Assembly (NCBI GenBank): GCA_900544795.1
Contig: UQWM01000001.1
Location: forward strand, 149,532 to 213,531
Reading direction: 5' to 3'
Length of the DNA: 64,000 nt
Origin: an uncultured Phascolarctobacterium sp.
GTDB lineage: Bacteria; Bacillota; Negativicutes; Acidaminococcales; Acidaminococcaceae
Under the pieces are notes generated by a model. The model saw nothing but the letters and a program-made list of their open reading frames with translations. It ran no database searches and was not told where the DNA came from. A program made the position numbers and the translations under genes. Of this stretch, positions 1 through 8,723 are shown piece by piece (position 1 is the stretch's first letter; the number at the start of each line of letters is the position of its first letter).

Positions 1-197
1 TCGGCTGCTGCTTTATTGGTAAAGGTGATCGCTAAAATACGGTAAGGGCGCACACCCTGCTGCAAAAGATGGGCGATCCTGCAGGTCAAAACCTTGGTTT
101 TTCCGCTGCCTGCGCCTGCCATGATGAGCATAGGCCCGTTAGTTGTCTGTACTGCTTCGGCCTGTTCTGGGTTCAGGCCAACTAAGGTCTCGGTCAT
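1..197 (-). CDS. pcrA: UvrD/PcrA-type DNA helicase, N-terminal fragment
   Basis: Only the first 65 codons are in the window; the gene runs off the left edge. The fragment begins MTETLVGLNPEQAEAV and carries the Q motif (NPEQ), the Walker A motif AGAGSGKT at about residues 28-35 and the Ia motif ILAITFTNKAA, which together define superfamily 1A helicases. These are ATP-driven 3'-5' DNA translocases working in repair and replication restart in the cytoplasm. The start is fixed by GGAGG a few bases upstream of the ATG. PcrA is the usual Firmicute paralogue, but UvrD or Rep cannot be excluded from this fragment. Confidence 0.85.
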   Translation of the reverse strand, partial: MTETLVGLNPEQAEAVQTTNGPMLIMAGAGSGKTKVLTCRIAHLLQQGVRPYRILAITFTNKAAA

Positions 198-309
198 TGG
201 TTCCTCCGTCTATCCGGCACCGCCTGTGCCGCATCATTTTTATTTTATCGTAACTTTATTTATATTCGCTTCTTATCCATTTTTTCCTGCCATCTCGCGG
301 CCGCTGCCG

Positions 310-347
310 ACAAAAAATAAACGGGCACCGCCAACTTCGCAGTGCCC
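310..347 (-). terminator. Intrinsic terminator of the NUDIX gene
   Basis: On the minus strand a GGGCACTGC / GCGGTGCCC hairpin (323-347) lies just past the NUDIX stop codon and is followed by a T-rich run (311-320). Confidence 0.7.
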
Positions 348-352
348 TTATT

Positions 353-739
353 TTATTTGCCGCTGGCCAGCCTCGCCACTATTTCCCGGTCGGCCGGGCA
401 GAACTCATAGTTGCCCAGATCGCACGGACTGACCCATAAAATTTGCTGATGCACGCTTTTCTGCGGCGTACCACTGATGATTTGGGCTGCAAAAAACGAA
501 AACGCTATTTTGTTGTCGGGATAATCGTAGCTGCTTTGCTCCAGCAGCTCCAGAACCTCTATTTCTACGCCCAACTCTTCGCGACATTCACGCACCAAAC
601 AAGCCGCTGCCGTTTCACCGGCTTCCTGTTTGCCTCCGGGGAATTCCCACAAAAAGGCGCAGTTGCCGCCAGCCCCACGTTGGCAGATAAGTATTTCGCC
701 AGCTGCATTGCGCAAGATCCCAGCCGATACTAAAATCAT
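353..739 (-). CDS. NUDIX hydrolase, MutT-like (8-oxo-dGTP diphosphatase type)
   Basis: 128-residue single-domain NUDIX protein. The NUDIX box GX5EX7REXXEEXG is complete at about residues 35-57 (GGKQEAGE, then RECREELG), so the metal-binding catalytic glutamates are present. The WEFPGGK lead-in and the short length match MutT-type enzymes, which hydrolyse oxidised nucleoside triphosphates to monophosphate plus pyrophosphate. The substrate cannot be read from sequence. The ATG overlaps the TGA of a 20-codon upstream ORF (ATGA), which suggests translational coupling because the local ribosome site is weak. Confidence 0.88.
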   Translation of the reverse strand: MILVSAGILRNAAGEILICQRGAGGNCAFLWEFPGGKQEAGETAAACLVRECREELGVEIEVLELLEQSSYDYPDNKIAFSFFAAQIISGTPQKSVHQQILWVSPCDLGNYEFCPADREIVARLASGK

Positions 740-798
740 AATTCTTTCAGTCCTATCTTTTTCAAATAATCGTAAATGCCATCATAAGCACGCCGCAT
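736..798 (-). CDS. Possible 20-residue ORF overlapping the NUDIX start
   Basis: A short frame reading MRRAYDGIYDYLKKIGLKEL begins about 30 bases downstream of an extended -10 box and ends in a TGA that overlaps the NUDIX ATG. GAGAT lies just upstream of its ATG. The peptide is basic and potentially helical. It could be a coupling leader that delivers ribosomes to the weakly initiated NUDIX start, or chance. I recognise no family. Confidence 0.35.
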   Translation of the reverse strand: MRRAYDGIYDYLKKIGLKEL

Positions 799-828
799 AA
801 CTTTATCTCGTTTTATCTTGTTACCAGC

Positions 829-837
829 ATTGTACCA
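829..837 (-). promoter_or_regulatory. Extended -10 promoter for the NUDIX transcript
   Basis: Minus-strand TGGTACAAT is an extended -10 element (TGN plus TACAAT). It sits between the autotransporter terminator and the NUDIX gene; the -35 region is poor. Confidence 0.45.
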
Positions 838-860
838 CAAAACGCCCCCTGTTTTCATAA

Positions 861-890
861 AAAAATGCTCCGCAAACGCGGAGCATTTTT
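861..890 (-). terminator. Intrinsic terminator of the autotransporter gene
   Basis: AAAAATGCTCCGC / GCGGAGCATTTTT, a perfect 13-bp stem with a 4-base loop and flanking T-run. It lies 19 bases past the autotransporter stop codon. Confidence 0.85.
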
Positions 891-908
891 TGTATGCAAG
901 TATTTACT

Positions 909-3900
909 TTAGAATTCCCAACGGGCGCCGATATTCCACTGCCAGTCTTTTTTAAAGTCGCTGCCGGCGGTACGTTCCACATCAAAATAGAGGTGGTTAT
1001 TGCGCCCGGTCCTGATGGCGGCTCCGATACCGTATTCAAACCAGGTATCGTCAAAATAGGCCGACTGGTTCAGTCTGTCGCCATTGGCCGCCGTCATCTT
1101 CACATCGTAACTGCCGCCGAATTCGTGCAGCAGATTAGCTTTGATATAGATATTGGTTTTGGCGTCGATATCCCTGCCCAACTGGAAGCCTACCCGCCCC
1201 AGCACGCTTTTGATATGGCTTTGCTCGACCTTGACCTTATTGCTGGTCAGGTAACTGCCGCCGTCCAGATAGCCCAACGTCAGCTGCGCCTGCGGTTCGA
1301 TATACCAGCCGCGCTGCAAAGCGTTTTTCCTGCCATATTCGGCACTGAAGGCAAGGCCCTTGTTATCGTAATCGCCGCTGATCTTTTGCCCTTCTGTATC
1401 CAGGACGCTAAAATCATTATCCAGATCGGAGTATTTGAGCACCAGGTCCAAATAATGTCCCTTTTTACTGATTTGCGTACCATATAAGCTGATGGCTTTA
1501 TTATGGTTAGCGCCACTGCCACCGGCGTAACTGCTGTTGCCGTCGCCATAGCTTAAGGCCACGCCGCCGTAGCGGGTATAGTCACCGGTTTGCCGCAGCA
1601 CCTTGTCGTAGCCCAGCTCGTAGGTGGTATATTTGTTCTCGAAGCTGAACCTGCCGTCACGGCTGATCTTACTGCCTTTAAGGCGCAGCCAGGCACCGCT
1701 TTCTCCATCACCGCTCTGACGCAGGTCGCCCAGACGTTGCAGCAGCTGATCGTTATCAGTGCGCCAGGTATGGTAGTTGAGCGCCGCTGCGCCCATAATA
1801 GTTTTTACGGTCGTCGTAGTTTTATCGCCGGGATCAACGCTGATGATCTTATTTAGATACCAGTCGGTGTCGTAGCCCGCTGTTTCGCTGGCTTTGCTGC
1901 CCAGTTCGTAATGCTTGTAGAACAAACTGCCCTCGCGGTCTTTAGCAGTAAAATCCGCCGTACCGGTAACGCTGCCAAGTACCAGCCCATGGCCTTCCGT
2001 ACTGCCGGCGGACGGCTCATAAGCGTCCTTCTGGTAAATATCCAGAACATGGCTGCCACTGCTGGCAGCAGTAATGGCCAGTTTATCGCTTTCCAGGCTG
2101 CGCACATCCACATCCAGCTTAAACAAGCCGCCGCTGCCGTGCAGTTCCTGTGCCGTCAGGGTATGATAGCCGTCGCTGTGGGTCAAATGCACCGCCGCTC
2201 CATTATTTAAGGTCAGCTGGTGCAGATTACTATCGCCGCTCAGCTTCCACACTGCGTTATCCATAGCCAGATTTACAACGCCTGCACCCTGCTCGCTGAC
2301 TTTACCGGTCAGGCTGCTGCCGTCAGCAAAAGCCAGTGCCAAAGTACCGCTGGCCGTTCCATCATGCAGCACGTCGCCAACCAGGTGGCTGCTGCCATCG
2401 ACATTCACAGTAGCCGCGCCCGTGGCCCGCAGCAGCACTCCATCAGCCGCTGCCTGCGAAGTAACATTTTTTAGTTCCAGCTTGCTGTTGTTGCCCAGCT
2501 TGATGCCTGCTTTAGCACTGCTGTCAGCCACGTTCAGGCTCCAGCCATCAAGGGTAGCTTCCGTACCGCCGCCCAGCTTGATGCCGACAGCACTGGCACC
2601 GCTGACCTGCACGCTGCCGGGACCATCTAAAGCGGCTTTGGTGCCGCTGGTTTTGATCTCGATGCCCATAGCGTTAGTGCCGCTAACAGTCATCGTCTCC
2701 CCCATAGTCAAAGCAACATCGTTTTTGCGCAGCAGCACTCCTGTACTGCCGGTGCCGCCAATGGACGAAGCGCCGACGATGGTCACGCTGCTGTTAGTTG
2801 CGTCTATACCAATGCCATCAGCTGCAGCGCTGCCGGTAACAATGCCGCCTGCCTGCACTTTCGAACCGTCAAGCACCTGGATACCAAGCGAACCCGCGCC
2901 GCTAACTTCCACATTACCTACAACACCGATATCCGAGCCTGCGGCTCCATAAATACCATAGACGCCTGTCCCCGAAACAGCTACCTTGCCGCCGATAACG
3001 GCTTCCAGCGGCATATAGGCCGCAAAAATGCCCACAGACTGGTTACTGTTAGTGCTTGAGACCACCAGATCGTCAGTAATATTCACTTTTAAGGGCGTAT
3101 TGCGGGTAGTACCCGTATAAATGCCGTAGCTGTCGTCGCCGCTGACGATAAAGCTACCACCCACATTTACTTCAACACCACTGCCGCTAACGTTCCAGTT
3201 ATCAATATTAATACCGACAGCATCAGTGCCGCTGACCTCGATATTTTTACCAACAGTTACCGAGCTGCCGTCACGCAGTTCTACGCCTTTAGCACCGTCA
3301 CCGCTGGCTTTCAGATTGCCGTCTACCATTATCTGCGCATCGTTCTGCACGATGATGCCCAGCGAATTTTTACCTATCGCCGTAACATCGCCCGTCACAT
3401 GCGCGATCACACCGTCACCGTTGGTGTCGATGCCTTTAGACGATTCACCACTGGCAATGACCGACTTGCCCACTTTGATCTGTTTATTATTACCGCTGCC
3501 ACCCATCCTGACTCCGGAAGTCAGTTTGCCGGAAGCGACGATATTGCCTGCCACCTCTACATAGGAATCATTCCCGGCGCCAACAGAAATACCAAAAGAC
3601 AGCGTGCCATTATTATCATAGGACGAAATCACATCGCCGCCTACATAGATTTTGCCGGTACCGCCGGTGGTGATGCCAGTAGCATTGCGGTTAGAAGCAG
3701 TCACATTGCCGTCCACTTTGATGTTGGCGTTTTTGCCGCTGACATAGATCCCGATCGTATTGATACCGCTGGCAGAAATATTGCCGCCTACCTGGATATC
3801 GGGCGTTGACGAGATGCTGCTGCCATAACCGCCGTCGATATAAATGCCGCGTACCCGTTCGGCACCGGCATCTGATTCGACAACGATATCTTCCCCAACC

Positions 3901-4223
3901 TTGACCTGAACGCCGCTGTCGCCGTAAACGCCATAAGAATTGTTATACTGGCTGTTGGCACCATGCACATAGATACCCTTGCCGATAGCGACTTCGGTAT
4001 CATCGACGGCACGGATACCGGTGGCGTTGTTACCGATGGACTCCACGCCGTTGGTCACCGTCAGTGTTTCACCGCTGTAAACGGTTTCGGCCGTACTGCC
4101 GACAGTGGCAGTAACGCTGTCTACTGTTCTTGCTGCGGCTCCCAGCGGGAAGGCCAGCGTCCCCAACGCCGCCACCCCGCATAAAAGAGCCAGTTCTTTG
4201 CCTGTCACCTTCATTCTTTTCAT
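909..4223 (-). CDS. Autotransporter (type Va) with beta-helical passenger
   Basis: 1104-residue outer-membrane/surface protein. The chosen ATG (4223) has AAGGAGG upstream and opens directly into a signal peptide (MKRMKVTGKE, hydrophobic core, cleavage near GAAA at about residue 31); an upstream extension of 26 codons lacks a ribosome site. Residues from about 35 to 650 are built of short repeats of the type V.V.GNI.ASG....GI, the pattern of a right-handed beta-helix passenger. A linker precedes an autotransporter beta-barrel from about residue 820 (alternating strands such as YTTYELGYDKV, YLDLVLKYSDL), and the protein ends in aromatic WEF, the usual outer-membrane insertion signal. No protease or lipase catalytic motif was seen, so adhesion is a guess. 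It has its own promoter and terminator. Confidence 0.88.
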   Translation of the reverse strand: MKRMKVTGKELALLCGVAALGTLAFPLGAAARTVDSVTATVGSTAETVYSGETLTVTNGVESIGNNATGIRAVDDTEVAIGKGIYVHGANSQYNNSYGVYGDSGVQVKVGEDIVVESDAGAERVRGIYIDGGYGSSISSTPDIQVGGNISASGINTIGIYVSGKNANIKVDGNVTASNRNATGITTGGTGKIYVGGDVISSYDNNGTLSFGISVGAGNDSYVEVAGNIVASGKLTSGVRMGGSGNNKQIKVGKSVIASGESSKGIDTNGDGVIAHVTGDVTAIGKNSLGIIVQNDAQIMVDGNLKASGDGAKGVELRDGSSVTVGKNIEVSGTDAVGINIDNWNVSGSGVEVNVGGSFIVSGDDSYGIYTGTTRNTPLKVNITDDLVVSSTNSNQSVGIFAAYMPLEAVIGGKVAVSGTGVYGIYGAAGSDIGVVGNVEVSGAGSLGIQVLDGSKVQAGGIVTGSAAADGIGIDATNSSVTIVGASSIGGTGSTGVLLRKNDVALTMGETMTVSGTNAMGIEIKTSGTKAALDGPGSVQVSGASAVGIKLGGGTEATLDGWSLNVADSSAKAGIKLGNNSKLELKNVTSQAAADGVLLRATGAATVNVDGSSHLVGDVLHDGTASGTLALAFADGSSLTGKVSEQGAGVVNLAMDNAVWKLSGDSNLHQLTLNNGAAVHLTHSDGYHTLTAQELHGSGGLFKLDVDVRSLESDKLAITAASSGSHVLDIYQKDAYEPSAGSTEGHGLVLGSVTGTADFTAKDREGSLFYKHYELGSKASETAGYDTDWYLNKIISVDPGDKTTTTVKTIMGAAALNYHTWRTDNDQLLQRLGDLRQSGDGESGAWLRLKGSKISRDGRFSFENKYTTYELGYDKVLRQTGDYTRYGGVALSYGDGNSSYAGGSGANHNKAISLYGTQISKKGHYLDLVLKYSDLDNDFSVLDTEGQKISGDYDNKGLAFSAEYGRKNALQRGWYIEPQAQLTLGYLDGGSYLTSNKVKVEQSHIKSVLGRVGFQLGRDIDAKTNIYIKANLLHEFGGSYDVKMTAANGDRLNQSAYFDDTWFEYGIGAAIRTGRNNHLYFDVERTAGSDFKKDWQWNIGARWEF

Positions 4224-4454
4224 TTTGTTTCCTCCTTGCTTATAAAACCAACCCTCGATAAGCAGGAAAGTCTGCAAGCGTATTCTGCTGCCATGATACA
4301 TTTTGTAACGGCAGGGATTGCTACACTACAGGTTTTACCTCTGCCCACTTAAAATTTATCTCAACTCAAACGTCCCTTGATAAAGTATCAGGAATGTTCC
4401 AGCCGATTACTTTTTAAATCCTTAATATTTATTTATATTTATTATCTTTTTGTC

Positions 4455-4484
4455 TTTATAAAGATATTCGATATTTTTTGTCAA
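4455..4484 (-). promoter_or_regulatory. Sigma70-type promoter for the autotransporter
   Basis: Minus-strand TTGACA (4484-4479), an 18-base spacer, then TATAAA (4460-4455). It would give a leader of roughly 225 bases before the autotransporter ATG; I see no clear riboswitch in this AT-rich leader. The rest of the 403-bp gap (4224-4626) holds only this promoter and the terminator at 4543-4580. Confidence 0.65.
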
Positions 4485-4542
4485 GTCAATATTTATAACG
4501 CTTTAAACTTATGCTTTGGCGGCTATGTATTTACCCGTAAAA

Positions 4543-4580
4543 ATTAAAACACCACTCGATAAATCGAGTGGTGTTTTAAT
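4543..4580 (-). terminator. Intrinsic terminator of the LuxR regulator gene
   Basis: A perfect 18-bp inverted repeat (ATTAAAACACCACTCGAT and its complement, 2-base loop) with a T-rich run on the minus strand, 46 bases past the regulator stop. Confidence 0.85.
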
Positions 4581-4626
4581 ATGACAATAACTATTTTCAA
4601 TTTTTATAAATGGAGCAGTTAAATTT

Positions 4627-7110
4627 TTACATATCGGCGTTCAGTATCATCACCAGCTCCAGGCGCGTATCGACACCCAGCTTACGGTAAATGCCCTGCA
4701 ATGCCTTCTTCACGGTGATCTCAGCGACAAACATGGACTCCGCTATTTCTGCATTAGTCATGCCCTGTACCACAAAGCCTGCGATCTCGGCCTCACGGGC
4801 CGTCAACGACTGGCCGCCCCTGATATACGACGGCTTATGCTTGACCTTTTTGATGTTGGCCTGATAAACAGCGCCCAGCTCCAAGATCTTCGCCAACTGC
4901 TGATCCGACCCCACAAGCCTGGACTCCTGTGCCAGCAGCTCTTCAAGCAAATCAAAATTTTCCACAAAGGGCATCACGATCCCATCGGCAGCCGCAAGCT
5001 GCAACGCACGCCGCAGTTCGACGCGCGCCTCGCCCGTATGTCCCAGTCCGTATTGCGCCGCAGCGCTGTAAACCGCTGCATAAATGCTCAGTAAAAAGTT
5101 ATTGAAGCCCTTGGCCGTTTCTTCAAACTCACGCAAGTAGCCCAAAAGCTGCAGCGGCTCTTTTTGCAGCAGCAGGTAGCGCCCGAAAATGATATACAAA
5201 CAGCCCCAGGCTGAATACAGCAGGCCTGATTTTTGGAAATCACCTTTTTGCAGCCACGGCACGATGGACTTGCCCTTGTCGCCCAGTTGCAGATCGATCC
5301 AGGCCCGGCTGGCTTCGATCGTTTTGCGGTAAAGATGGTCTTTGACCTTAGTCCACAGCCTGTCAAAATTCTCGCTGCCTTCGCGCAGGTGCTTTTTGTT
5401 GCCCAGGGCCGCACTGATCCGCATACTGATAAATTCGGCGCACAACTCGACGCTGACCTGCTCATTGCGGCGCGAGATATGGCGCGCCTCGGAGGCAAGG
5501 ATCAAGCCCCGCTCCCAGTTGCCTCGCTGAAAATGGGCTTCCGCCGCCAGCACATATTCGCTGCCAATGCCGTGGTTTTGTACCAGCTTATAATAATCCG
5601 CCATCACCCCGGGGAAAATATCCAGCGTCTGCTGCAACGTTCCTGCCTGCCGGTAAAACATAAAAAGAATAGAATTGGCACCGCCGCCCCAGATCGTCTG
5701 CGGCGAGAAAAAGCGCACCGGCTGATGCACAAGAGTCAGCGCCTTGCGCAGATGCTTGCCGATAAGGCGCACATCATTATATTTGGTTTCGGCCAGCAAA
5801 AATTCCAGCTCACCTAAGCACTGATCGCGTTCATGCTCGTCCTCTACCAGCTCGATGTATCCGTGCAGCCGTTCCATCTGGGCAGTCAGCAGCTCGGATT
5901 CGCCACTTAAAAAGAGCCACAGGCTGTAAATAAGTTCGGCGTTAATATGCTTTTGCCTGATCTCCGGCGGACATTCCTCAAAATAAGCCATGATCTGCTT
6001 TTTATGGCTGTTTTCAAAGCTGCAGCCACGGTCTTTTTCAAACACCGTCAGCATCGTATCGTAATCGCCGGCAGCATGATAGTAGCCAAAAGAACGCAAA
6101 TAATCACTGTCCATCTGATACCATTGGCCACAATTCTCGTAGACCTGCTGACGGCGTTCATTATTCAGCCCATCCAGTCGCCGCAGAAAATCCCTGAAAG
6201 CGTAGTGGATATGGTAGGTGCCACTAAGCAGTTCGCAAGTAATGAACCCATGCTGAGCCGCCAGTTTCTCCAATATCGCCGTAGCCGCGTCGTTTTTAGT
6301 TATATAACATGCCTGGCGGATGCTGAAATCGTCTTCCAGCAAGGCCAGTTCCTGCAAAAGCTGTCGTTCCGCTTCCGCCAGCGGCACATAAGCCACCGCC
6401 TGCAAAAGGCGCAGCAGCTCCTCACCCATTTCCAGCGGCCGTCCCTCCTGGTACTGGCGCAGGTAATAATAGAGGGCACTTGTCCAGCCCTCCGTCAGCT
6501 CTAAAAGCCGTTCGGCTTCGCGGCGCTCTAAAACGATTCCGTTTTTGCGGTAATAAACAATAATGTCACTCAGCCCAAAAGCCAGATCTTCTGTCTGCAG
6601 CTGCAAACATTCGCCCTTCAGCACCAGTTCTTCCAAAGTAAAAGACAGGGGCTGCTGGGTCAAAACCACAAAATGCCAGTTAGGCAAGTCGGCCCTGGCA
6701 AGCGCCAGCAGCAGCGCATCGCAGGCCTCACTTTGCAGCAGATGGTATTGATCCCAGACAAAAACTACCGGCTTCGAGAGTGCGGCCGCCTGCAGCATTT
6801 CGATGATCCGCTGCCTGGTCGCTCCATTACGCGGCAGTTCCTGCCATTTCAGCGGCGTCATATCAACGCCGACTGCCCCTAGCGCCCTGACGAAGCAGCG
6901 CCAAAAGACGGCTTCCGCATTTTCTTCGCAGGTATCCCACTGCATACCCGCCGACAATGACAGCAGCACTTTGCGGACCGCCGTCGTTTTGCCATAACCA
7001 AAGGGCGCTTCAACTACAGTCAACGGCACTGCTAAAATTTGCCGCAGCCGTTCCTGGAGCTGGGGCTTCAAATATATTTTTTTCGGAAAAGCTTCTGATT
7101 TTTTCGGCAT
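4627..7110 (-). CDS. MalT-type ATP-binding LuxR-family transcriptional regulator
   Basis: 827-residue STAND-class regulator. The N-terminus has a Walker A motif (APFGYGKTTA, about residues 34-44) and a Walker B-like strand (PVVFVWDQ). The middle is an alpha-solenoid of TPR-like helices, and the C-terminal 60 residues form a LuxR helix-turn-helix (LTAREAEIAGFV, GMTNAEIAESMF, EITVKKALQGIYRKL). Such proteins bind an inducer, oligomerise with ATP and activate transcription. The ATG at 7110 is preferred because GAGGT lies seven bases upstream; a GTG at 7140 would sit only about two bases after the predicted transcription start. It lies upstream of, and on the same strand as, the autotransporter gene, but a terminator and separate promoter divide them. 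The inducer is unknown. Confidence 0.88.
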   Translation of the reverse strand: MPKKSEAFPKKIYLKPQLQERLRQILAVPLTVVEAPFGYGKTTAVRKVLLSLSAGMQWDTCEENAEAVFWRCFVRALGAVGVDMTPLKWQELPRNGATRQRIIEMLQAAALSKPVVFVWDQYHLLQSEACDALLLALARADLPNWHFVVLTQQPLSFTLEELVLKGECLQLQTEDLAFGLSDIIVYYRKNGIVLERREAERLLELTEGWTSALYYYLRQYQEGRPLEMGEELLRLLQAVAYVPLAEAERQLLQELALLEDDFSIRQACYITKNDAATAILEKLAAQHGFITCELLSGTYHIHYAFRDFLRRLDGLNNERRQQVYENCGQWYQMDSDYLRSFGYYHAAGDYDTMLTVFEKDRGCSFENSHKKQIMAYFEECPPEIRQKHINAELIYSLWLFLSGESELLTAQMERLHGYIELVEDEHERDQCLGELEFLLAETKYNDVRLIGKHLRKALTLVHQPVRFFSPQTIWGGGANSILFMFYRQAGTLQQTLDIFPGVMADYYKLVQNHGIGSEYVLAAEAHFQRGNWERGLILASEARHISRRNEQVSVELCAEFISMRISAALGNKKHLREGSENFDRLWTKVKDHLYRKTIEASRAWIDLQLGDKGKSIVPWLQKGDFQKSGLLYSAWGCLYIIFGRYLLLQKEPLQLLGYLREFEETAKGFNNFLLSIYAAVYSAAAQYGLGHTGEARVELRRALQLAAADGIVMPFVENFDLLEELLAQESRLVGSDQQLAKILELGAVYQANIKKVKHKPSYIRGGQSLTAREAEIAGFVVQGMTNAEIAESMFVAEITVKKALQGIYRKLGVDTRLELVMILNADM

Positions 7111-7148
7111 CGCTTCTACCTCGTTAAAGATCGGCATCACTTGCTATA

Positions 7149-7154
7149 ATTATA
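7149..7154 (-). promoter_or_regulatory. -10 box for the LuxR regulator
   Basis: Minus-strand TATAAT. Transcription would start near 7142, leaving a leader of about 32 bases before the ATG at 7110. The -35 region is poor. Confidence 0.4.
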
Positions 7155-7343
7155 TTCTACCGCAAATTATTATTTTAATATATATTTTTTATTGTTTTCC
7201 CATATATTTTTAATAAAAAAATCTTTTTTTACCGCTCAACAGGCCAGCTTCTCTTCTTTATTAAAAATTTTCTTAATATATGAGCGCTGCCAAGGGCCGC
7301 CAGCAGTAGTTTTTTACTGCAAAAAATATTTTTTAAAAAAAGT

Positions 7344-7372
7344 TTGACTTCCGCTCTTTTCCATGTTATATT
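7344..7372 (+). promoter_or_regulatory. Strong sigma70-type promoter of the cold-shock gene
   Basis: TTGACT (7344-7349), exactly 17 bases, TATATT (7367-7372). The predicted start near 7379 gives a leader of about 119 bases. The remainder of the 387-bp gap 7111-7497 is AT-rich and shows only the regulator -10 box, this promoter and the leader hairpin. Confidence 0.8.
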
Positions 7373-7403
7373 ATTGGAGTAGTCCGAATATACAAATTGT
7401 GCT

Positions 7404-7461
7404 CACATATTTTTGTAAGTCATTTGCTATTGAATGAGTTACAAAAATATGTGGGTTTTTT
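7404..7461 (+). promoter_or_regulatory. Terminator-like hairpin in the cold-shock gene leader
   Basis: CACATATTTTTGTAA (7404-7418) is perfectly complementary to TTACAAAAATATGTG (7439-7453), and CATT/AATG pair inside the loop. The stem is followed by GG and six T (7456-7461), the layout of an intrinsic terminator, 36 bases before the start codon. It may be a temperature-dependent attenuator or an mRNA-stabilising structure. Confidence 0.6.
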
Positions 7462-7497
7462 GGTTAATTGGATAATAAAAATTAGGAGGTACTCGTA

Positions 7498-7710
7498 ATG
7501 AATAACGGTACTGTAAAATGGTTCAACTCTGATAAAGGCTTTGGTTTTATTACTCCTGCTGATGGTAGCGAAGATGTATTTGTACATTTCTCCGCAATCG
7601 TAAGCGACGGTTTCAAAACTTTAGAAGAAGGTCAAGCAGTAACTTTTGATACTGAAGCTGACCCGAAAAACAGCCGCAGAATGCGCGCTGCTAACGTTCG
7701 CGTAGCTTAA
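7498..7710 (+). CDS. Cold-shock domain protein (CspA family)
   Basis: 70-residue single cold-shock domain, the normal family length. The nucleic-acid-binding motifs RNP1 (KGFGFI) and RNP2 (VFVHF) are intact, as is the opening GTVKWFN. Such proteins bind single-stranded RNA and act as RNA chaperones in the cytoplasm. The start has AGGAGGT eight bases upstream. It is a single-gene unit with a strong promoter, a structured leader and its own terminator, as expected for an abundant protein controlled at the mRNA level. Confidence 0.97.
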   Translation: MNNGTVKWFNSDKGFGFITPADGSEDVFVHFSAIVSDGFKTLEEGQAVTFDTEADPKNSRRMRAANVRVA

Positions 7711-7720
7711 TCGAACTTTA

Positions 7721-7752
7721 AAACACCTGCTCTTAGGAGCAGGTGTTTTTTT
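7721..7752 (+). terminator. Intrinsic terminator of the cold-shock gene
   Basis: AAACACCTGCTC / GAGCAGGTGTTT with a TTAG loop, followed by a T-run. Confidence 0.88.
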
Positions 7753-7784
7753 ATTGCCCGCAGGCGGCGGCAAACAGCTTTTTG

Positions 7785-7813
7785 TTAAGTTTTAGCAGGC
7801 CATATGTTATAAT
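7785..7813 (+). promoter_or_regulatory. Promoter of the ttcA-like gene
   Basis: Extended -10 TGTTATAAT (7805-7813). The best -35 is weak: TTAAGT at 17-base spacing or TTGTTA at 20. Confidence 0.55.
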
Positions 7814-7844
7814 AGGCGTACCAAAATGATTGGAAGGAGTTTTT

Positions 7845-8636
7845 ATGAGCCGCACACCTTTTGTGCCCGCCGAGCTGCTGAGCAAGCTATGGCGAGCCAT
7901 GATCGAATTTGATATGCTGCAGGCCGGCGACAAGATACTGATCGGCCTTTCGGGCGGTAAGGACAGTATGTTTTTGACTGCCGCCCTGGCCGAGATACAA
8001 AAGTACGCACCCGTGCCTTTTGAGCTGGCCTGCTACACCGTCGACGCCATGTTCTCGCCCAGCTTTCCCAAAACCGAACTGGAAGCTTTCTGCGAGCATT
8101 ACGGCCTGAAGCATTACAGCGAAAAGGTCGACGTCAAATCAGCCTGGCAAAACAAGGGCAACACCCCCTGCTTTACCTGTGCCTATTTTCGCCGTGCCGC
8201 CACCAACCGTACCGCCCTGGAGCTGGGCTTTAACAAAGTGGCTTTGGCCCATCACCACGACGACGCTGTGGAAACCTTTTTGATGAACGTGCTGACCTCC
8301 GGCCAGCTGCGCACCTTTTTGCCGGTGACGCCCCTCTCCAAAACCGGGCTGACGGTGCTGCGCCCGCTGCTTTATTACCGTGAGTCCGAGATCATCGACA
8401 TGGTAAGTCAACTGGAGCTAGTGCCCTTGCGTAACCCCTGCCCCTACGACGGCCATACCAAACGGCAGGACATCAAAGAGCATATCCGCGAGCTGGAGAG
8501 CCTGAGTCCAGAAGTTTACGACCATCTGGCGGCTGCCATGCGCAACGCCCCCAACCAGGAGCTATGGCCCGCCCAGCTAAACCAAAAGCAGCTGGCTGAT
8601 AAATTCCATAACTTTTGGCGGCGAAAAAATAATTAA
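7845..8636 (+). CDS. ttcA: TtcA-family tRNA 2-thiolation PP-loop ATPase
   Basis: 263-residue PP-loop protein. The SGGKDS ATP-pyrophosphatase motif is at about residues 36-41. CFTC in the middle and RNPCPYD further on match the Fe-S-binding cysteines of TtcA, which adenylates cytidine-32 in tRNA and replaces its oxygen with sulfur. ATG at 7845 is chosen over an in-frame TTG 15 bases earlier because GGAAGGAG lies directly upstream of it. The protein is shorter than E. coli TtcA (311 residues), so a related TtcA/TtuA-type thiolase acting at another position is possible. Confidence 0.8.
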   Translation: MSRTPFVPAELLSKLWRAMIEFDMLQAGDKILIGLSGGKDSMFLTAALAEIQKYAPVPFELACYTVDAMFSPSFPKTELEAFCEHYGLKHYSEKVDVKSAWQNKGNTPCFTCAYFRRAATNRTALELGFNKVALAHHHDDAVETFLMNVLTSGQLRTFLPVTPLSKTGLTVLRPLLYYRESEIIDMVSQLELVPLRNPCPYDGHTKRQDIKEHIRELESLSPEVYDHLAAAMRNAPNQELWPAQLNQKQLADKFHNFWRRKNN

Positions 8637-8723
8637 AATAATCTGCGCTTATGTATAGTTTATGTTATTATTAACTTGTAAACAGATAATTTATTGGTAT
8701 TACTATATAAAGGAGGGATCCTG

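Noticed and set aside
894..1487. Plus-strand open frame of 197 codons over the autotransporter barrel
   Set aside because: Antisense shadow of the 1104-residue autotransporter, with no independent start signals.
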